DNA of 17,426 nucleotides from CAZMNF01 sp964567595 (lineage in GTDB: Bacteria > Bipolaricaulota > Bipolaricaulia > RBG-16-55-9): the NCBI GenBank assembly GCA_964567595.1, contig CAZMNF010000040.1, positions 1-17,426 of the forward strand, given 5' to 3'. The notes under the pieces were generated by a model that worked only from the letters and a program-made list of their open reading frames with translations, was not told the origin of the DNA and searched no databases. How positions within the stretch are numbered: position 1 is the stretch's first letter; every line of letters begins with the position of its first letter. Shown here one piece after another: positions 1 to 7,902 of the stretch. A program made the position numbers and the translations under genes.

Positions 1-198
1 TGCCGCTTCTGCCCCGGCTACGGCGACTGGGACACGCGCGAGCAGCACAAGCTCTTCTCGGTGCTGGATGGCGACCCGATCGGCGTGGAGCTCGCGCCGA
101 GCGGCATGATGCACCCGCGCAAGTCCTACGCCGGCGTCGTTCCGGTGGGCCCGAACGTCGAGGAGATAAGTCACTATGCCCGAGTCAGCGACCACTGA
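1..198 (+). CDS. C-terminal end of a vitamin B12-dependent methionine synthase activation-domain-like protein (partial)
   Basis: The reading frame is open from base 1 to a TGA at 196-198, giving the last 65 residues of a protein that starts outside the window. The segment CRFCPGYGDW, a downstream IGVELAPSGMMHPRKS stretch and a SYAGVVPVG ending resemble the C-terminal part of the MetH activation domain (family pattern R-[FY]-S-P-G-Y-G-x-W, then MxP-x-K-S-x-[SA]-G). That domain holds S-adenosylmethionine for reductive remethylation of cobalamin in MetH. Stand-alone relatives occur beside corrinoid-protein reactivators in acetyl-CoA pathway clusters. The SPGY serine is a cysteine here (FCPGY). 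The gene overlaps the next one by 23 bp, which supports cotranscription and a shared job in corrinoid chemistry. The exact role is inferred, because only the tail is visible. Confidence 0.7.
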   Translation, partial: CRFCPGYGDWDTREQHKLFSVLDGDPIGVELAPSGMMHPRKSYAGVVPVGPNVEEISHYARVSDH

Positions 199-2095
199 CG
201 TCCATCGGGTGACGGTCTATCCCCAACGAGCGGATCTCCCCGATCGGCTCGAGGTCGAGTCGGGCCGGAACCTCTTTTTCCATCTCACCCGTCAAGGCTA
301 CGCCATCGCGAGCGCCTGTGGCGGCGTCGGGACCTGTGGCAAATGCGCCCTGCTGCTCCATGAGGGGGACAAACCGCCGACCGAGCCGGAGTGGGTCCAT
401 CTCACGAAGGACGAATTGGATGCGGGCTGGCGACTCTCGTGCCAACAACGCGTCGATCGCGATCTCACCGTGACGACGCCCGTCTACGACGAGACGATGC
501 AAGCCAAAGAACAGCTCGCGCACCAGCTGCACATCGACCTTGACCCCGGTATCACGAAGACATGCCTCCAATTGACTCCCCCCGGTCGGGAGGACCAACG
601 CCCCGACACCACTCGGCTCGCGGATGCCTTGGGCATCGACGACCTGACGTTCTCGCTGCCGGCGTTGCAAGAGCTGCCCGATGCGCTGCGAGCAGATGAC
701 TTCCGTGTCACGGTCATGCTGGACCACGACCGGGTGGTGGACATCGAACCCGGCGATACCTCCGCCGAGATCTACGGCCTCGCCGTCGACATCGGCACGA
801 CGACGCTGGCCGGGTATCTGCTCAACCTCCAGACGGGCGAGGAACTGGCCATCCGCTCGCGCATGAACCCACAGCAGCGCCTGGGCGCCGACGTCATTAC
901 TCGCATCAAGCAGGTCCATGACCGCGGCAAGGCGGGCCTGACCGAGCTGAAAGATGCCGTGGTAGAAGGGATCAACTCGCTCGTCAAGCGCGTCTGCGAG
1001 GCCGCTCGGATCGAGCCATCGCAGATCGCCAAGGCCACGGTCGTGGGAAACCCGACGATGCTCCATCTGTTGACGGGCATTCCGCCGTCCTTCATCGACC
1101 ACAGCCCCTACACGCCCGTGCTCCAAGAGGGACTGGCATTCCCCGCCGCCCAGCTCGAGATCGACGCCAATCCGGAAGCCCGCGTCCATGTCTTTCCGGG
1201 CATCTCGGGCTACGTCGGCGGCGACATCACGGCCGGCGTGCTCTTTGCAGGCCTCCATCGCGATGACCGACTGAGCCTCTTCGTCGACATCGGCACCAAC
1301 GCCGAGATCGTCCTTGGCAACCGGGACGACCTCCTCGCCTGCTCCACGCCCGCGGGGCCCGCGTTTGAAGGGGCGCGGATCAAGCACGGCATGAGCGCCA
1401 CGCCCGGCGCGATCACCTACGCTCGGTTCGACCCGAACCGCGACGACGTCCAGCTGGAAGTCATCAGCGGCGTCCCGCCCCGCGGGATCTGTGGCTCAGG
1501 ATTGATTGACCTGGTCGCCGAGCTTCTGAAGGTCGGCGCCATTGACGACAAGGGGACGCTACGCCCCGACGGCGACTCGCCCTATGCGGCCCGCATTCAG
1601 AATGCGGACAACGGCCAACCCGAGTTCCTCGTGGCCGCCGAGCCCGAGCCGATCGTGTTGAGCCAGCAGGACATTCGGGAGCTGCAACTGGCCAAGGGCG
1701 CCATTCGCGCCGGCGTCGAGGTGGCGCTTGGCGAGCTGGATGCGACGCCCGAGGACGTCGACGTCGTCTATCTCGCCGGGGCGTTCGGCAACTACGTCCG
1801 GCGCGAGAGCGTCCTCCGCCTCGGCATGCTGCCCCCGTTGCCCGTCGGCGCGATCAAGCCGCTCGGCAACGCCGCCGGCCAGGGCGCCAAGCTCGCGCTG
1901 CTCAACCGCGGTCAGTGGGACGATGTCGGGGAGTTGGCCCGCAGCGTGCGTTACTTGGAGCTTTCATATCATCCGGACTTCAGTGACACGTTCATGCAGA
2001 GCATGCTGTTTCCCGACGCGTCCACCGCGTCATCGGCCGACATGATGGCCGGCCACCCGAAGGGAGGAGCCTATGAGCCACGCAGCCAAACGTGA
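176..2095 (+). CDS. acsV: Corrinoid-protein reductive activator with 2Fe-2S and ASKHA domains (RACo/AcsV-like)
   Basis: This is a 639-residue protein of the RACo type, which uses ATP and a 2Fe-2S cluster to re-reduce the inactive Co(II) form of the corrinoid iron-sulfur protein. Residues about 10-105 form a plant-type ferredoxin domain with cluster cysteines C48, C54, C57 and C89 (ACGGVGTCGKC, then RLSC). A linker follows, then from about residue 200 an ASKHA-fold ATPase (DUF4445 type) with AVDIGTTTLAGY, VGNPTMLHLLTG, LFVDIGTNAEIVLGN, STPAGPAFEG, CGSGLIDLVAEL and VYLAGAFGNYV. Its length matches the family (about 600-640). The ATG at 176 has AGGAG at 161-165. It overlaps the upstream activation-domain gene and the downstream metV by 23 bp each. 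Related proteins also reactivate methyltransferase corrinoid proteins. The placement with metV/metF/fhs favours the acetyl-CoA pathway, but the exact corrinoid partner is not visible. Confidence 0.88.
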   Translation: MPESATTDVHRVTVYPQRADLPDRLEVESGRNLFFHLTRQGYAIASACGGVGTCGKCALLLHEGDKPPTEPEWVHLTKDELDAGWRLSCQQRVDRDLTVTTPVYDETMQAKEQLAHQLHIDLDPGITKTCLQLTPPGREDQRPDTTRLADALGIDDLTFSLPALQELPDALRADDFRVTVMLDHDRVVDIEPGDTSAEIYGLAVDIGTTTLAGYLLNLQTGEELAIRSRMNPQQRLGADVITRIKQVHDRGKAGLTELKDAVVEGINSLVKRVCEAARIEPSQIAKATVVGNPTMLHLLTGIPPSFIDHSPYTPVLQEGLAFPAAQLEIDANPEARVHVFPGISGYVGGDITAGVLFAGLHRDDRLSLFVDIGTNAEIVLGNRDDLLACSTPAGPAFEGARIKHGMSATPGAITYARFDPNRDDVQLEVISGVPPRGICGSGLIDLVAELLKVGAIDDKGTLRPDGDSPYAARIQNADNGQPEFLVAAEPEPIVLSQQDIRELQLAKGAIRAGVEVALGELDATPEDVDVVYLAGAFGNYVRRESVLRLGMLPPLPVGAIKPLGNAAGQGAKLALLNRGQWDDVGELARSVRYLELSYHPDFSDTFMQSMLFPDASTASSADMMAGHPKGGAYEPRSQT

Positions 2096-2549
2096 GAACG
2101 TCCTGTTCCGATTGATCGGTTGGGTCGAGCGCGTCATCAAGGGAGCGCTGTTCAACTTTGACGAGTGCGGCCAGTGCATCCTGAAGGACAACGGCCTCGT
2201 CTGCCCGATGGGATGTCCCAAGAACCTCCGCAATGGCCCTTGCGGCGGCGTGCGCCAGAACGGGCACTGCGAGGTCTATCCGGACATGGCGTGTGTCTGG
2301 TATGCCGGCATTACCAGCACGAAGCGCCGTCCGTACCTCATGGACGATCGGGTCCCGCGATGGTGGATGAAGACGGGGCTGTTCTTAAGAAGTCAGGCCA
2401 AGATCCAGCCGCCGGTCGACTGGCGCATGCACGGCACCTCCTCCTGGGTCAACCACGCGATCAAGAAGAATGATCGCTTCCTCTTTCTGGCGGAGGCGGA
2501 GGGCCTGGAGGCGTACGCGTGGCACATGGAAAACGAGGAGGTGGACTGA
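2073..2549 (+). CDS. metV: MetV: zinc/cysteine-rich partner of methylenetetrahydrofolate reductase
   Basis: This 158-residue protein matches the MTHFR_C (MetV) family, the small partner that associates with MetF in acetogens and related anaerobes. A cysteine-rich block near residues 30-75 carries the signature C-x2-C (CGQC), CPMGCPKNLRNGPCGG, and further cysteines in HCEVYP and ACVW. Such cysteines are expected to bind zinc or an Fe-S cluster. The C-terminal half has no motif I recognise. The start is well set: AGGGAGGAG at 2061-2069 lies four bases before the ATG at 2073. The gene overlaps the end of the reactivator gene and stops three bases before metF. MetV with MetF reduces 5,10-methylene-THF to 5-methyl-THF, with an electron donor that cannot be told from this sequence. 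No separate electron-input subunit (MetF2/HdrA-like or RnfC2-like) is seen next to it. Confidence 0.87.
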   Translation: MSHAAKRENVLFRLIGWVERVIKGALFNFDECGQCILKDNGLVCPMGCPKNLRNGPCGGVRQNGHCEVYPDMACVWYAGITSTKRRPYLMDDRVPRWWMKTGLFLRSQAKIQPPVDWRMHGTSSWVNHAIKKNDRFLFLAEAEGLEAYAWHMENEEVD

Positions 2550-2552
2550 GCG

Positions 2553-3509
2553 ATGAGCGAGCCGGACGGCCAGCCGACCGATCCGCCCACGGGGCCGTTC
2601 AGTCATCTTCAACAGGTCCTGGACAGCGGGCAATTTGCGATCGCCGCCGAGCTCGGCCCTCCCAAAAGCGCCAAACGCGGCGTCATCGAGCGCAAGGCGG
2701 ACATGCTGGGCGACTGGGCCGACGCCATCAACGTGACGGACAACCAGACAGCGGCATCTCGGATGAGCAGCATGGCGGCCTGCTCGATTCTGGTCGACAA
2801 GGGCATCGACGCGGTCTTCCAGATCACCGCCCGCGACCGGAACCGACTGGCCATTCAGAATGACGTCATGGGGGCATCCGCCCTGGGCATCCGCAACGTG
2901 CTTTGTCTCACGGGCGACGACATTTCTCTGGGGAATCATCCGGGTGCCAAGCGCGTCCACGATCTCGGGTCCATCGAGATGATCCAAGCGGTGCAGCGCA
3001 TGCGCGACGAACGGAAGTTCATCTCCAACGACGACCTGACGGGCGATGGCCCGCCGATGTTCGTCGGCGCGGCGTCGAATCCCTTTGCGCCCCCGCACGA
3101 CTTTCGCCCCACTCGTTTGGCCAAGAAGGCCCGCGCCGGGGCCCAGTTCATCCAGACCCAGTGCGTGTTCGACCTGGAGCGGTTCAAGGCGTTCATGGCC
3201 GACGTGCGCGAGATGGGGCTGCACGAGCAGGTCCACATCATGCCCGGGATCATGCCCGTCAAGAAGCCGGGCATCATGAAGTTCATGGCCGAAAACGTGC
3301 CGGGCATGATGATTCCCGACGAGCTGATCACGCGCATGGACTCGGCCTCGGACCCGGAGGAAGAAGGCGTCCAGATCGCCGTGGAGACGATCGAGGCGTT
3401 GCGCGAGATCGAGGGCGTCCACGGCGTCCACATCATGGCGTTCATGTGGGAGAAGATCGTTCCCGAGATCGTCCAGCGAGCCAACCTACGCGAGGAACCC
3501 GTCACATAG
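2553..3509 (+). CDS. metF: Methylenetetrahydrofolate reductase (MetF family)
   Basis: This 318-residue cytosolic flavoenzyme-type TIM barrel reduces 5,10-methylene-THF to 5-methyl-THF in the methyl branch of the acetyl-CoA pathway. Family features in order: an early AAELGPPKSAKRGVIERKA strand-loop (the MetF catalytic Glu region, E-x-x-P-P/K), DAINVTDNQTA, ITARDRNRLAIQNDVMGA (the [TC]-x-R-D-x-N barrel motif), RNVLCLTGDD, FVGAASNPFAP, a block with FIQTQCVFDLERFKAFM, and HIMPGIMPVKKPGIMKFM. The length fits the short bacterial MetF without a C-terminal regulatory domain. The ATG at 2553 follows the metV stop by three bases, with GAGGAGGT about ten bases upstream inside metV, so the two are probably translationally coupled. 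A biosynthetic role in methionine formation is the alternative; the neighbours make a catabolic or anabolic acetyl-CoA pathway role more likely. Confidence 0.9.
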   Translation: MSEPDGQPTDPPTGPFSHLQQVLDSGQFAIAAELGPPKSAKRGVIERKADMLGDWADAINVTDNQTAASRMSSMAACSILVDKGIDAVFQITARDRNRLAIQNDVMGASALGIRNVLCLTGDDISLGNHPGAKRVHDLGSIEMIQAVQRMRDERKFISNDDLTGDGPPMFVGAASNPFAPPHDFRPTRLAKKARAGAQFIQTQCVFDLERFKAFMADVREMGLHEQVHIMPGIMPVKKPGIMKFMAENVPGMMIPDELITRMDSASDPEEEGVQIAVETIEALREIEGVHGVHIMAFMWEKIVPEIVQRANLREEPVT

Positions 3510-3527
3510 AGAGAGAGGGAGGACCCA

Positions 3528-5267
3528 ATGAGCATGCCGAGCGACCTCCAGATCGCCCAAGCGGCCGAGGTCCAACACATCGACGAGATTGCCAAACGAG
3601 CGGAGATCCAGCAGGACGAACTGGAACCCTACGGCAAAACGAAGGCGAAGGTCCGCACCAGCATCCTGGACCGGCTGGCCAACGAGCCCGACGGCAAATA
3701 CATCGACGTCACGGCCATTACGCCCACGCCGCTCGGCGAGGGCAAGACGGTCACGACGGTCGGGCTCTCCCAAGGGATGCACCACATCGGCAAGGATGTC
3801 TTTGCCTGCATCCGGCAGCCGTCGCAGGGCCCGACGTTCGGCCTCAAGGGCGGCGCCGCGGGCGGCGGGTATTCGCAGGTCATCCCCATGGAGGACTTCA
3901 ACCTCCACCTGACGGGCGACATCCACGCGGTGAGCGCCGCCCACAACCTGCTGTCCGCGGCCATTGACGCCCGGATGATGCACGAGCGCAACTACGGTCA
4001 GAAGCGCTGGGAGGAGCGCGGCCTCAAGTATCTGAACATCAACCCCTACAGCATCACCTGGAACCGCGTCGTCGACGTCAACGACCGCGCGCTGCGCAAC
4101 GTCGTCGTCGGCCTCGGGTCGCGCGGCGACGGCTATCCGCGCGAATCCGGCTACGACATCGCGGTTGCCTCGGAGGTCATGGCGATCTTGGCCTTGGCCA
4201 CCGACCTGCAGGACCTGCGCCGCCGCATGGGCGAGATCACCGTCGGCACCGACTGGTCCGGCAATCCCATCACCGCAGAAGATTTGGGCGTTGCGGGCGC
4301 CATGACGGTCCTGATGAAGGAGACGATCAAGCCGAACCTGATGCAGACGCTCGAGGGGAACCCGGCGTTCGTCCACGCCGGCCCGTTCGCCAACATCGCC
4401 CACGGCAACAGCTCCATCATCGCCGACCAGGTGGCGATGAAGCTTTCCGACTACGTCGTCACGGAGTCCGGCTTCGGCGCCGACTGCGGCATGGAGAAGT
4501 TTTTCAATATCAAGTGCCGCTACTCGGAACGTGTGCCCGACTGTGTCGTCATGGTCGCCACCGTTCGCGGCCTCAAGGTCCACGGCGGCGGCCCCAAGGT
4601 CACCCCCGGACGCGAGCTCGATCCGGCCTACACGGAAGAGAACCTCGACCTGTTGGAGAAGGGGCTCGTCAACCTCGAAGCCAACGTCCGAAACGCCCAG
4701 CAGTTCGGCATCCCCGTCGTGGTCGCCGTTAACCGCTTCCCGACCGACACCGACGCCGAAGTGGAACGTGTCAAGCAGGCCGCCGAGGCGTTCGGCGCCG
4801 AGGCGGGCGTGGAATCCAACGTCTTCACCCACGGCGGGCCCGGCGGAGCTGATCTGGCGGAAGCCGTGGTCGAGGCCACGGAGAAGCCGGCCAACTTCGA
4901 GTTCCTCTACCCGCTCGAGGCGAGCATCAAGGAGAAGATCGAGACGATCGCCACCCACATCTACGGGGCCGACGGCGTCGACTACAGCGGCGACGCCGAG
5001 GACAAGGTCAAGCTCTACACCGATCTCGGCTACGACAACCTGCCCATCTGTATGGCCAAGACGCACCTGTCGCTGTCGCACGATCCCACCATGAAGGGCG
5101 CCCCAACGGGGTGGCGTCTCCCGATCCGCGACATCCGCGCGTCGGTGGGAGCCGGCTTCCTCTATCCGCTCTGCGGCGAGATGCGCACGATGCCTGGGCT
5201 CCCGTCCAAGGCCGCGTTCCTCGACGTCGACATCGACGAGGAGGGCCGGACGCTCGGGCTCTTCTAG
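3528..5267 (+). CDS. fhs: Formate--tetrahydrofolate ligase (10-formyl-THF synthetase)
   Basis: This protein of 579 residues (family about 555-580) condenses formate, ATP and tetrahydrofolate to 10-formyl-THF in the cytosol. The P-loop is clear: TPTPLGEGKTVTTVGLSQ near residues 66-83. Other hallmark stretches follow: RQPSQGPTFGLKGGAAGGGYSQ, MEDFNLHLTGDIHAV, NLLSAAIDARMMH, the TGAITAED-like GNPITAEDLGVAGAM, FVHAGPFANIAHGNSSIIAD, VTESGFGADCGMEKFFNIKCR, VHGGGPKV, and near the end AKTHLSLSHDP and RASVGAGFLYPLCGEMRTMPGLP. The ATG at 3528 has GAGGGAGG shortly before it, 18 bases after metF. It is the last gene of the methyl-branch operon and is followed by a strong hairpin. Together with metF/metV it covers two of the folate steps; folD for the middle steps is not in the window. 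Confidence 0.96.
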   Translation: MSMPSDLQIAQAAEVQHIDEIAKRAEIQQDELEPYGKTKAKVRTSILDRLANEPDGKYIDVTAITPTPLGEGKTVTTVGLSQGMHHIGKDVFACIRQPSQGPTFGLKGGAAGGGYSQVIPMEDFNLHLTGDIHAVSAAHNLLSAAIDARMMHERNYGQKRWEERGLKYLNINPYSITWNRVVDVNDRALRNVVVGLGSRGDGYPRESGYDIAVASEVMAILALATDLQDLRRRMGEITVGTDWSGNPITAEDLGVAGAMTVLMKETIKPNLMQTLEGNPAFVHAGPFANIAHGNSSIIADQVAMKLSDYVVTESGFGADCGMEKFFNIKCRYSERVPDCVVMVATVRGLKVHGGGPKVTPGRELDPAYTEENLDLLEKGLVNLEANVRNAQQFGIPVVVAVNRFPTDTDAEVERVKQAAEAFGAEAGVESNVFTHGGPGGADLAEAVVEATEKPANFEFLYPLEASIKEKIETIATHIYGADGVDYSGDAEDKVKLYTDLGYDNLPICMAKTHLSLSHDPTMKGAPTGWRLPIRDIRASVGAGFLYPLCGEMRTMPGLPSKAAFLDVDIDEEGRTLGLF

Positions 5268-5302
5268 CCAACACCCTACGGGACGACATTCCCGAAACGA
5301 TC

Positions 5303-5345
5303 CTCGCCCGGCGGCCCAGCGCCGTCGGGCGAGCCCCTTCACCTC
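5303..5345 (+). terminator. Hairpin after fhs, probable operon terminator
   Basis: Bases 5303-5315 pair with 5321-5333 as a 13-bp GC-rich stem containing a single G-T wobble, closing a five-base loop (CCAGC). A pyrimidine-rich tail with several short T pairs follows rather than a clean T run. The hairpin begins 35 bases after the fhs stop and before the separate hypF unit, so it is well placed as the operon terminator. The weak T tract leaves its efficiency uncertain. Confidence 0.6.
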
Positions 5346-5498
5346 TTCTTCACCCTGGATCACGATCCAAGTGCTCGTCATCAGCGGCGGGGCCGGGATC
5401 AGTTGGCTGCAGCCGTTCTACTTTGTGGTCGGGCTCGTCGAATTGGGCCTCGGACTTCGCCTGCGGGTTCGTCCCCTCGCGAACTGAACGGTCAATCT

Positions 5499-5528
5499 TT
5501 GTCAACGCGAATCGGTGCCAGGTAATCT
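5499..5528 (+). promoter_or_regulatory. Possible sigma70-type promoter for hypF
   Basis: TTGTCA at 5499-5504 and TAATCT at 5523-5528 are separated by 18 bases. A transcript would begin about 5534, ten bases before the ATG at 5545. This arrangement argues for that ATG over the in-frame GTG at 5515, which would lie between the two boxes. Seen by eye only; short boxes such as these also occur by chance. Confidence 0.35.
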
Positions 5529-5544
5529 GACGCCGATTCGATCG

Positions 5545-7818
5545 ATGGTTCAAGAAGCAACGTCGACGCGTCTCTATGTCATCGTGCGCGGCGCCGTGCA
5601 AGGCGTCGGCTACCGGCCCTTCGTCTATCGGCTGGCGCACAAGCTGGGGCTGACCGGCTGGGTCAACAACTCCACCCAGGGCGTCTTCATCGAAGTTGAG
5701 GGGCCGTCAACAACCCTCGAACAGTTCCTGCGTCGTCTGAGCGATGAAAAACCGCCGGCGGCGCGAATCGCCTCCATGGATCATGAGTGGCGCGAGCCGA
5801 TCGGCTACGAGGCCTTCGAGATCCACAAGAGCGACGCCTCGGGCGCGAAGACGGCGTTCGTGCTGCCAGAGCTGGCCGCATGCCAGGATTGTCTAGACGA
5901 GGTGCTCGATCCTGAGGATCGGCGCTACCGCTATCCCTTCACCAACTGCACCAACTGCGGCCCGCGTTTTTCCATCATCGAGGCGTTGCCCTACGACCGC
6001 CCCAACACGACGATGAAGGCTTTCAACATGTGTGAGCAGTGTCAAACTGAATACGAGGACCCGCTCGATCGGCGCTTCCACGCGCAGCCGAACGCCTGCC
6101 CCGACTGCGGGCCGCACCTGGAGCTGTGGGACGCCGATGGCAACCTCCAAACCTCCCATGACGATGCGCTGCTCGCCACGGTCGAAGCGCTTCGGAGCGG
6201 GGAGATCGTGGCGGTCAAGGGGCTGGGCGGCTTCCATCTCATGGTCGACGCGCGTAATCAGATGAGCGTGCGCGAACTGCGCTCTCGGAAACATCGGCCG
6301 GGGAAGCCGCTCGCCTGCATGGCGCCGTCCAGGGATGCTGTCCGCGAGCTGTGCGATGTCTCGGCCGAAGAGGCCGAGCTACTGACGTCTCCCGAAGCCC
6401 CGATCGTGCTGCTCGACAAGCGGTCCGACATCGAGATTGCGCCGTCGGTCTCGCCCGAGAACCCGACGCTCGGCGTCATGTTGCCCTATACGCCGCTCCA
6501 TCATCTGTTGTTAAGAGAGTTCGACGGGCCGCTCGTCGCCACCAGCGGCAATCGGAGCGACGAGCCGATCTGCACCGACGAGCAGGAAGCCCTGGAACGA
6601 TTGGGCGAGATCGCCGATCGCTTCCTCGTTCACAATCGGCCCATTGCGCGCCACGTTGACGACTCGGTCGTGCGGGTCGTGGACGGAGAGATGATGATGC
6701 TGCGCCGAGCGCGCGGCTACGCGCCGTTGCCCATCCAGCTGCCCCATGAGGTGCCGCCGACGCTGGCGGTCGGCGCTCACGTGAAGAACACCGTCGCGAT
6801 CGCCATCGGCAACCAGGCTTTCGTCAGCCAGCACATCGGCGACCTGGAGACCGAAGAGGCTTACGAGGCCTTCAAGCGCGTCGTTGATGACTTCAGAACG
6901 CTCTATGACTTTGAGCCCGAGCGCGTGGTGTGTGACAAACATCCGGACTATCTGACGACGCAGTATGCCGAGTCGCTCGGGCTGCCCGTGACGCACGTGC
7001 AGCACCACGTCGCGCATGGGCTGGCCTGCATGGCCGAGCATCATCTGGAACCGCCCGTGCTCGGCGTGGCCTGGGACGGCACCGGCTACGGGGACGACGG
7101 CACGATCTGGGGCGGCGAGTTTTTGAAAATCACCGACGACGGCTACGAGCGGGTCGCGCACTTGAGAACGTTTCCCTTGCCCGGCGGAAACCAAGCCATC
7201 AAGGAGCCACGCCGCTCCGCGCTCGGGCTTCTGTATGAACGCTTCGGCGACGACGCTTTCGAGATGGACCATCTCGCCCCGATCCGCAGTTTCACATCGT
7301 CAGAACGCAAGGTCCTGAGGCAGTCATTGAAAAAGGGGATCAACGCGCCGCGGACCTCAAGCGTCGGACGGCTCTTCGACGCCGTCGCGTCGCTGTGCGA
7401 CCTGCGACAGACGGTTGACTTCGAGGGCGAGGCGGCCATGGCGTTGGAGTTTGCCACTGAGACTGGCGAGCAAGCCTCCTCTGAGATGCTGCTGAAGGGA
7501 TCTGGCGATGGCGCAGCGCCGATCGTGATCGACTGGGAACCGTTTGTCGAGCACGCCATCGGCCGTCTTGATGACGGGGCTCCGCCTGGCGAGATCTCCG
7601 GACAACTCCATCGATCCTTGAGCCGAGCCGTCAGTGACGTTGCTCAACGGATGAACGTCTCCAGTGTTGCTTTGACGGGCGGCTGCTTTCAGAACCGAGC
7701 GTTGCTTGAGATGGTTCGCCAGTGCCTTGGCGAGTCCGGTGCCATGGTCAGTGCGCACGGGACGACGCCGCCGAACGACGGCGGCATCGCGATCGGCCAA
7801 CTCCTGACGACCGAATGA
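5545..7818 (+). CDS. hypF: Carbamoyltransferase HypF, [NiFe]-hydrogenase cyanide-ligand synthesis
   Basis: HypF converts carbamoyl phosphate to a carbamoyl adenylate and passes the carbamoyl group to the HypE C-terminal cysteine, the first step in making the CN ligands of the [NiFe] centre. The 757 residues carry all expected parts in order. An N-terminal acylphosphatase domain has RGAVQGVGYRPFVYRLA. A zinc-finger region has CQDC, CTNCGPRFS, CEQCQTE and CPDCGP. A YrdC-like domain has VAVKGLGGFHLMVDA and PIVLLDKRS. A Kae1-like domain has VQHHVAHGLACMAEHH, LGVAWDGTGYGDDGTIWGGEFL, GGCFQNRALLEM and PPNDGGIAIG. I chose the ATG at 5545 because the acylphosphatase domain begins right after it; an in-frame GTG at 5515 would add ten residues. 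Neither has a good ribosome binding site. The gene stands apart from hypCDE, with the JAMM and cytochrome genes and the hydrogenase relic in between. Confidence 0.95.
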   Translation: MVQEATSTRLYVIVRGAVQGVGYRPFVYRLAHKLGLTGWVNNSTQGVFIEVEGPSTTLEQFLRRLSDEKPPAARIASMDHEWREPIGYEAFEIHKSDASGAKTAFVLPELAACQDCLDEVLDPEDRRYRYPFTNCTNCGPRFSIIEALPYDRPNTTMKAFNMCEQCQTEYEDPLDRRFHAQPNACPDCGPHLELWDADGNLQTSHDDALLATVEALRSGEIVAVKGLGGFHLMVDARNQMSVRELRSRKHRPGKPLACMAPSRDAVRELCDVSAEEAELLTSPEAPIVLLDKRSDIEIAPSVSPENPTLGVMLPYTPLHHLLLREFDGPLVATSGNRSDEPICTDEQEALERLGEIADRFLVHNRPIARHVDDSVVRVVDGEMMMLRRARGYAPLPIQLPHEVPPTLAVGAHVKNTVAIAIGNQAFVSQHIGDLETEEAYEAFKRVVDDFRTLYDFEPERVVCDKHPDYLTTQYAESLGLPVTHVQHHVAHGLACMAEHHLEPPVLGVAWDGTGYGDDGTIWGGEFLKITDDGYERVAHLRTFPLPGGNQAIKEPRRSALGLLYERFGDDAFEMDHLAPIRSFTSSERKVLRQSLKKGINAPRTSSVGRLFDAVASLCDLRQTVDFEGEAAMALEFATETGEQASSEMLLKGSGDGAAPIVIDWEPFVEHAIGRLDDGAPPGEISGQLHRSLSRAVSDVAQRMNVSSVALTGGCFQNRALLEMVRQCLGESGAMVSAHGTTPPNDGGIAIGQLLTTE

Positions 7819-7852
7819 CTCACGAATGAGTGACCTGGCTCATCATCTCCCC

Positions 7853-7880
7853 TTGTGCCGGCGACGCGGCCCGCTAAAAT
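7853..7880 (+). promoter_or_regulatory. Possible sigma70-type promoter for the JAMM-domain gene
   Basis: TTGTGC at 7853-7858 and TAAAAT at 7875-7880 are separated by 16 bases, in the 84-base gap after hypF. The predicted start of transcription, about 7887, lies 16 bases before the GTG start of the next gene. The TAAAAT stands out in an otherwise GC-rich stretch. The match was made by eye. Confidence 0.35.
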
Positions 7881-7902
7881 TGGGACAAGAGTGTGATCGT
7901 CC

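Noticed and set aside
185..1387. Long - strand open frame opposite the reactivator gene, and similar long antisense frames opposite metF, fhs, hypF, hypD and hypE
   Set aside because: These are shadows caused by GC-rich codon use in the true genes; they show no domain motifs and no ribosome binding sites.
5515..5545. GTG at 5515 as the hypF start
   Set aside because: It would lie inside a plausible promoter, has no ribosome binding site, and adds ten residues before the acylphosphatase domain; ATG at 5545 fits better.
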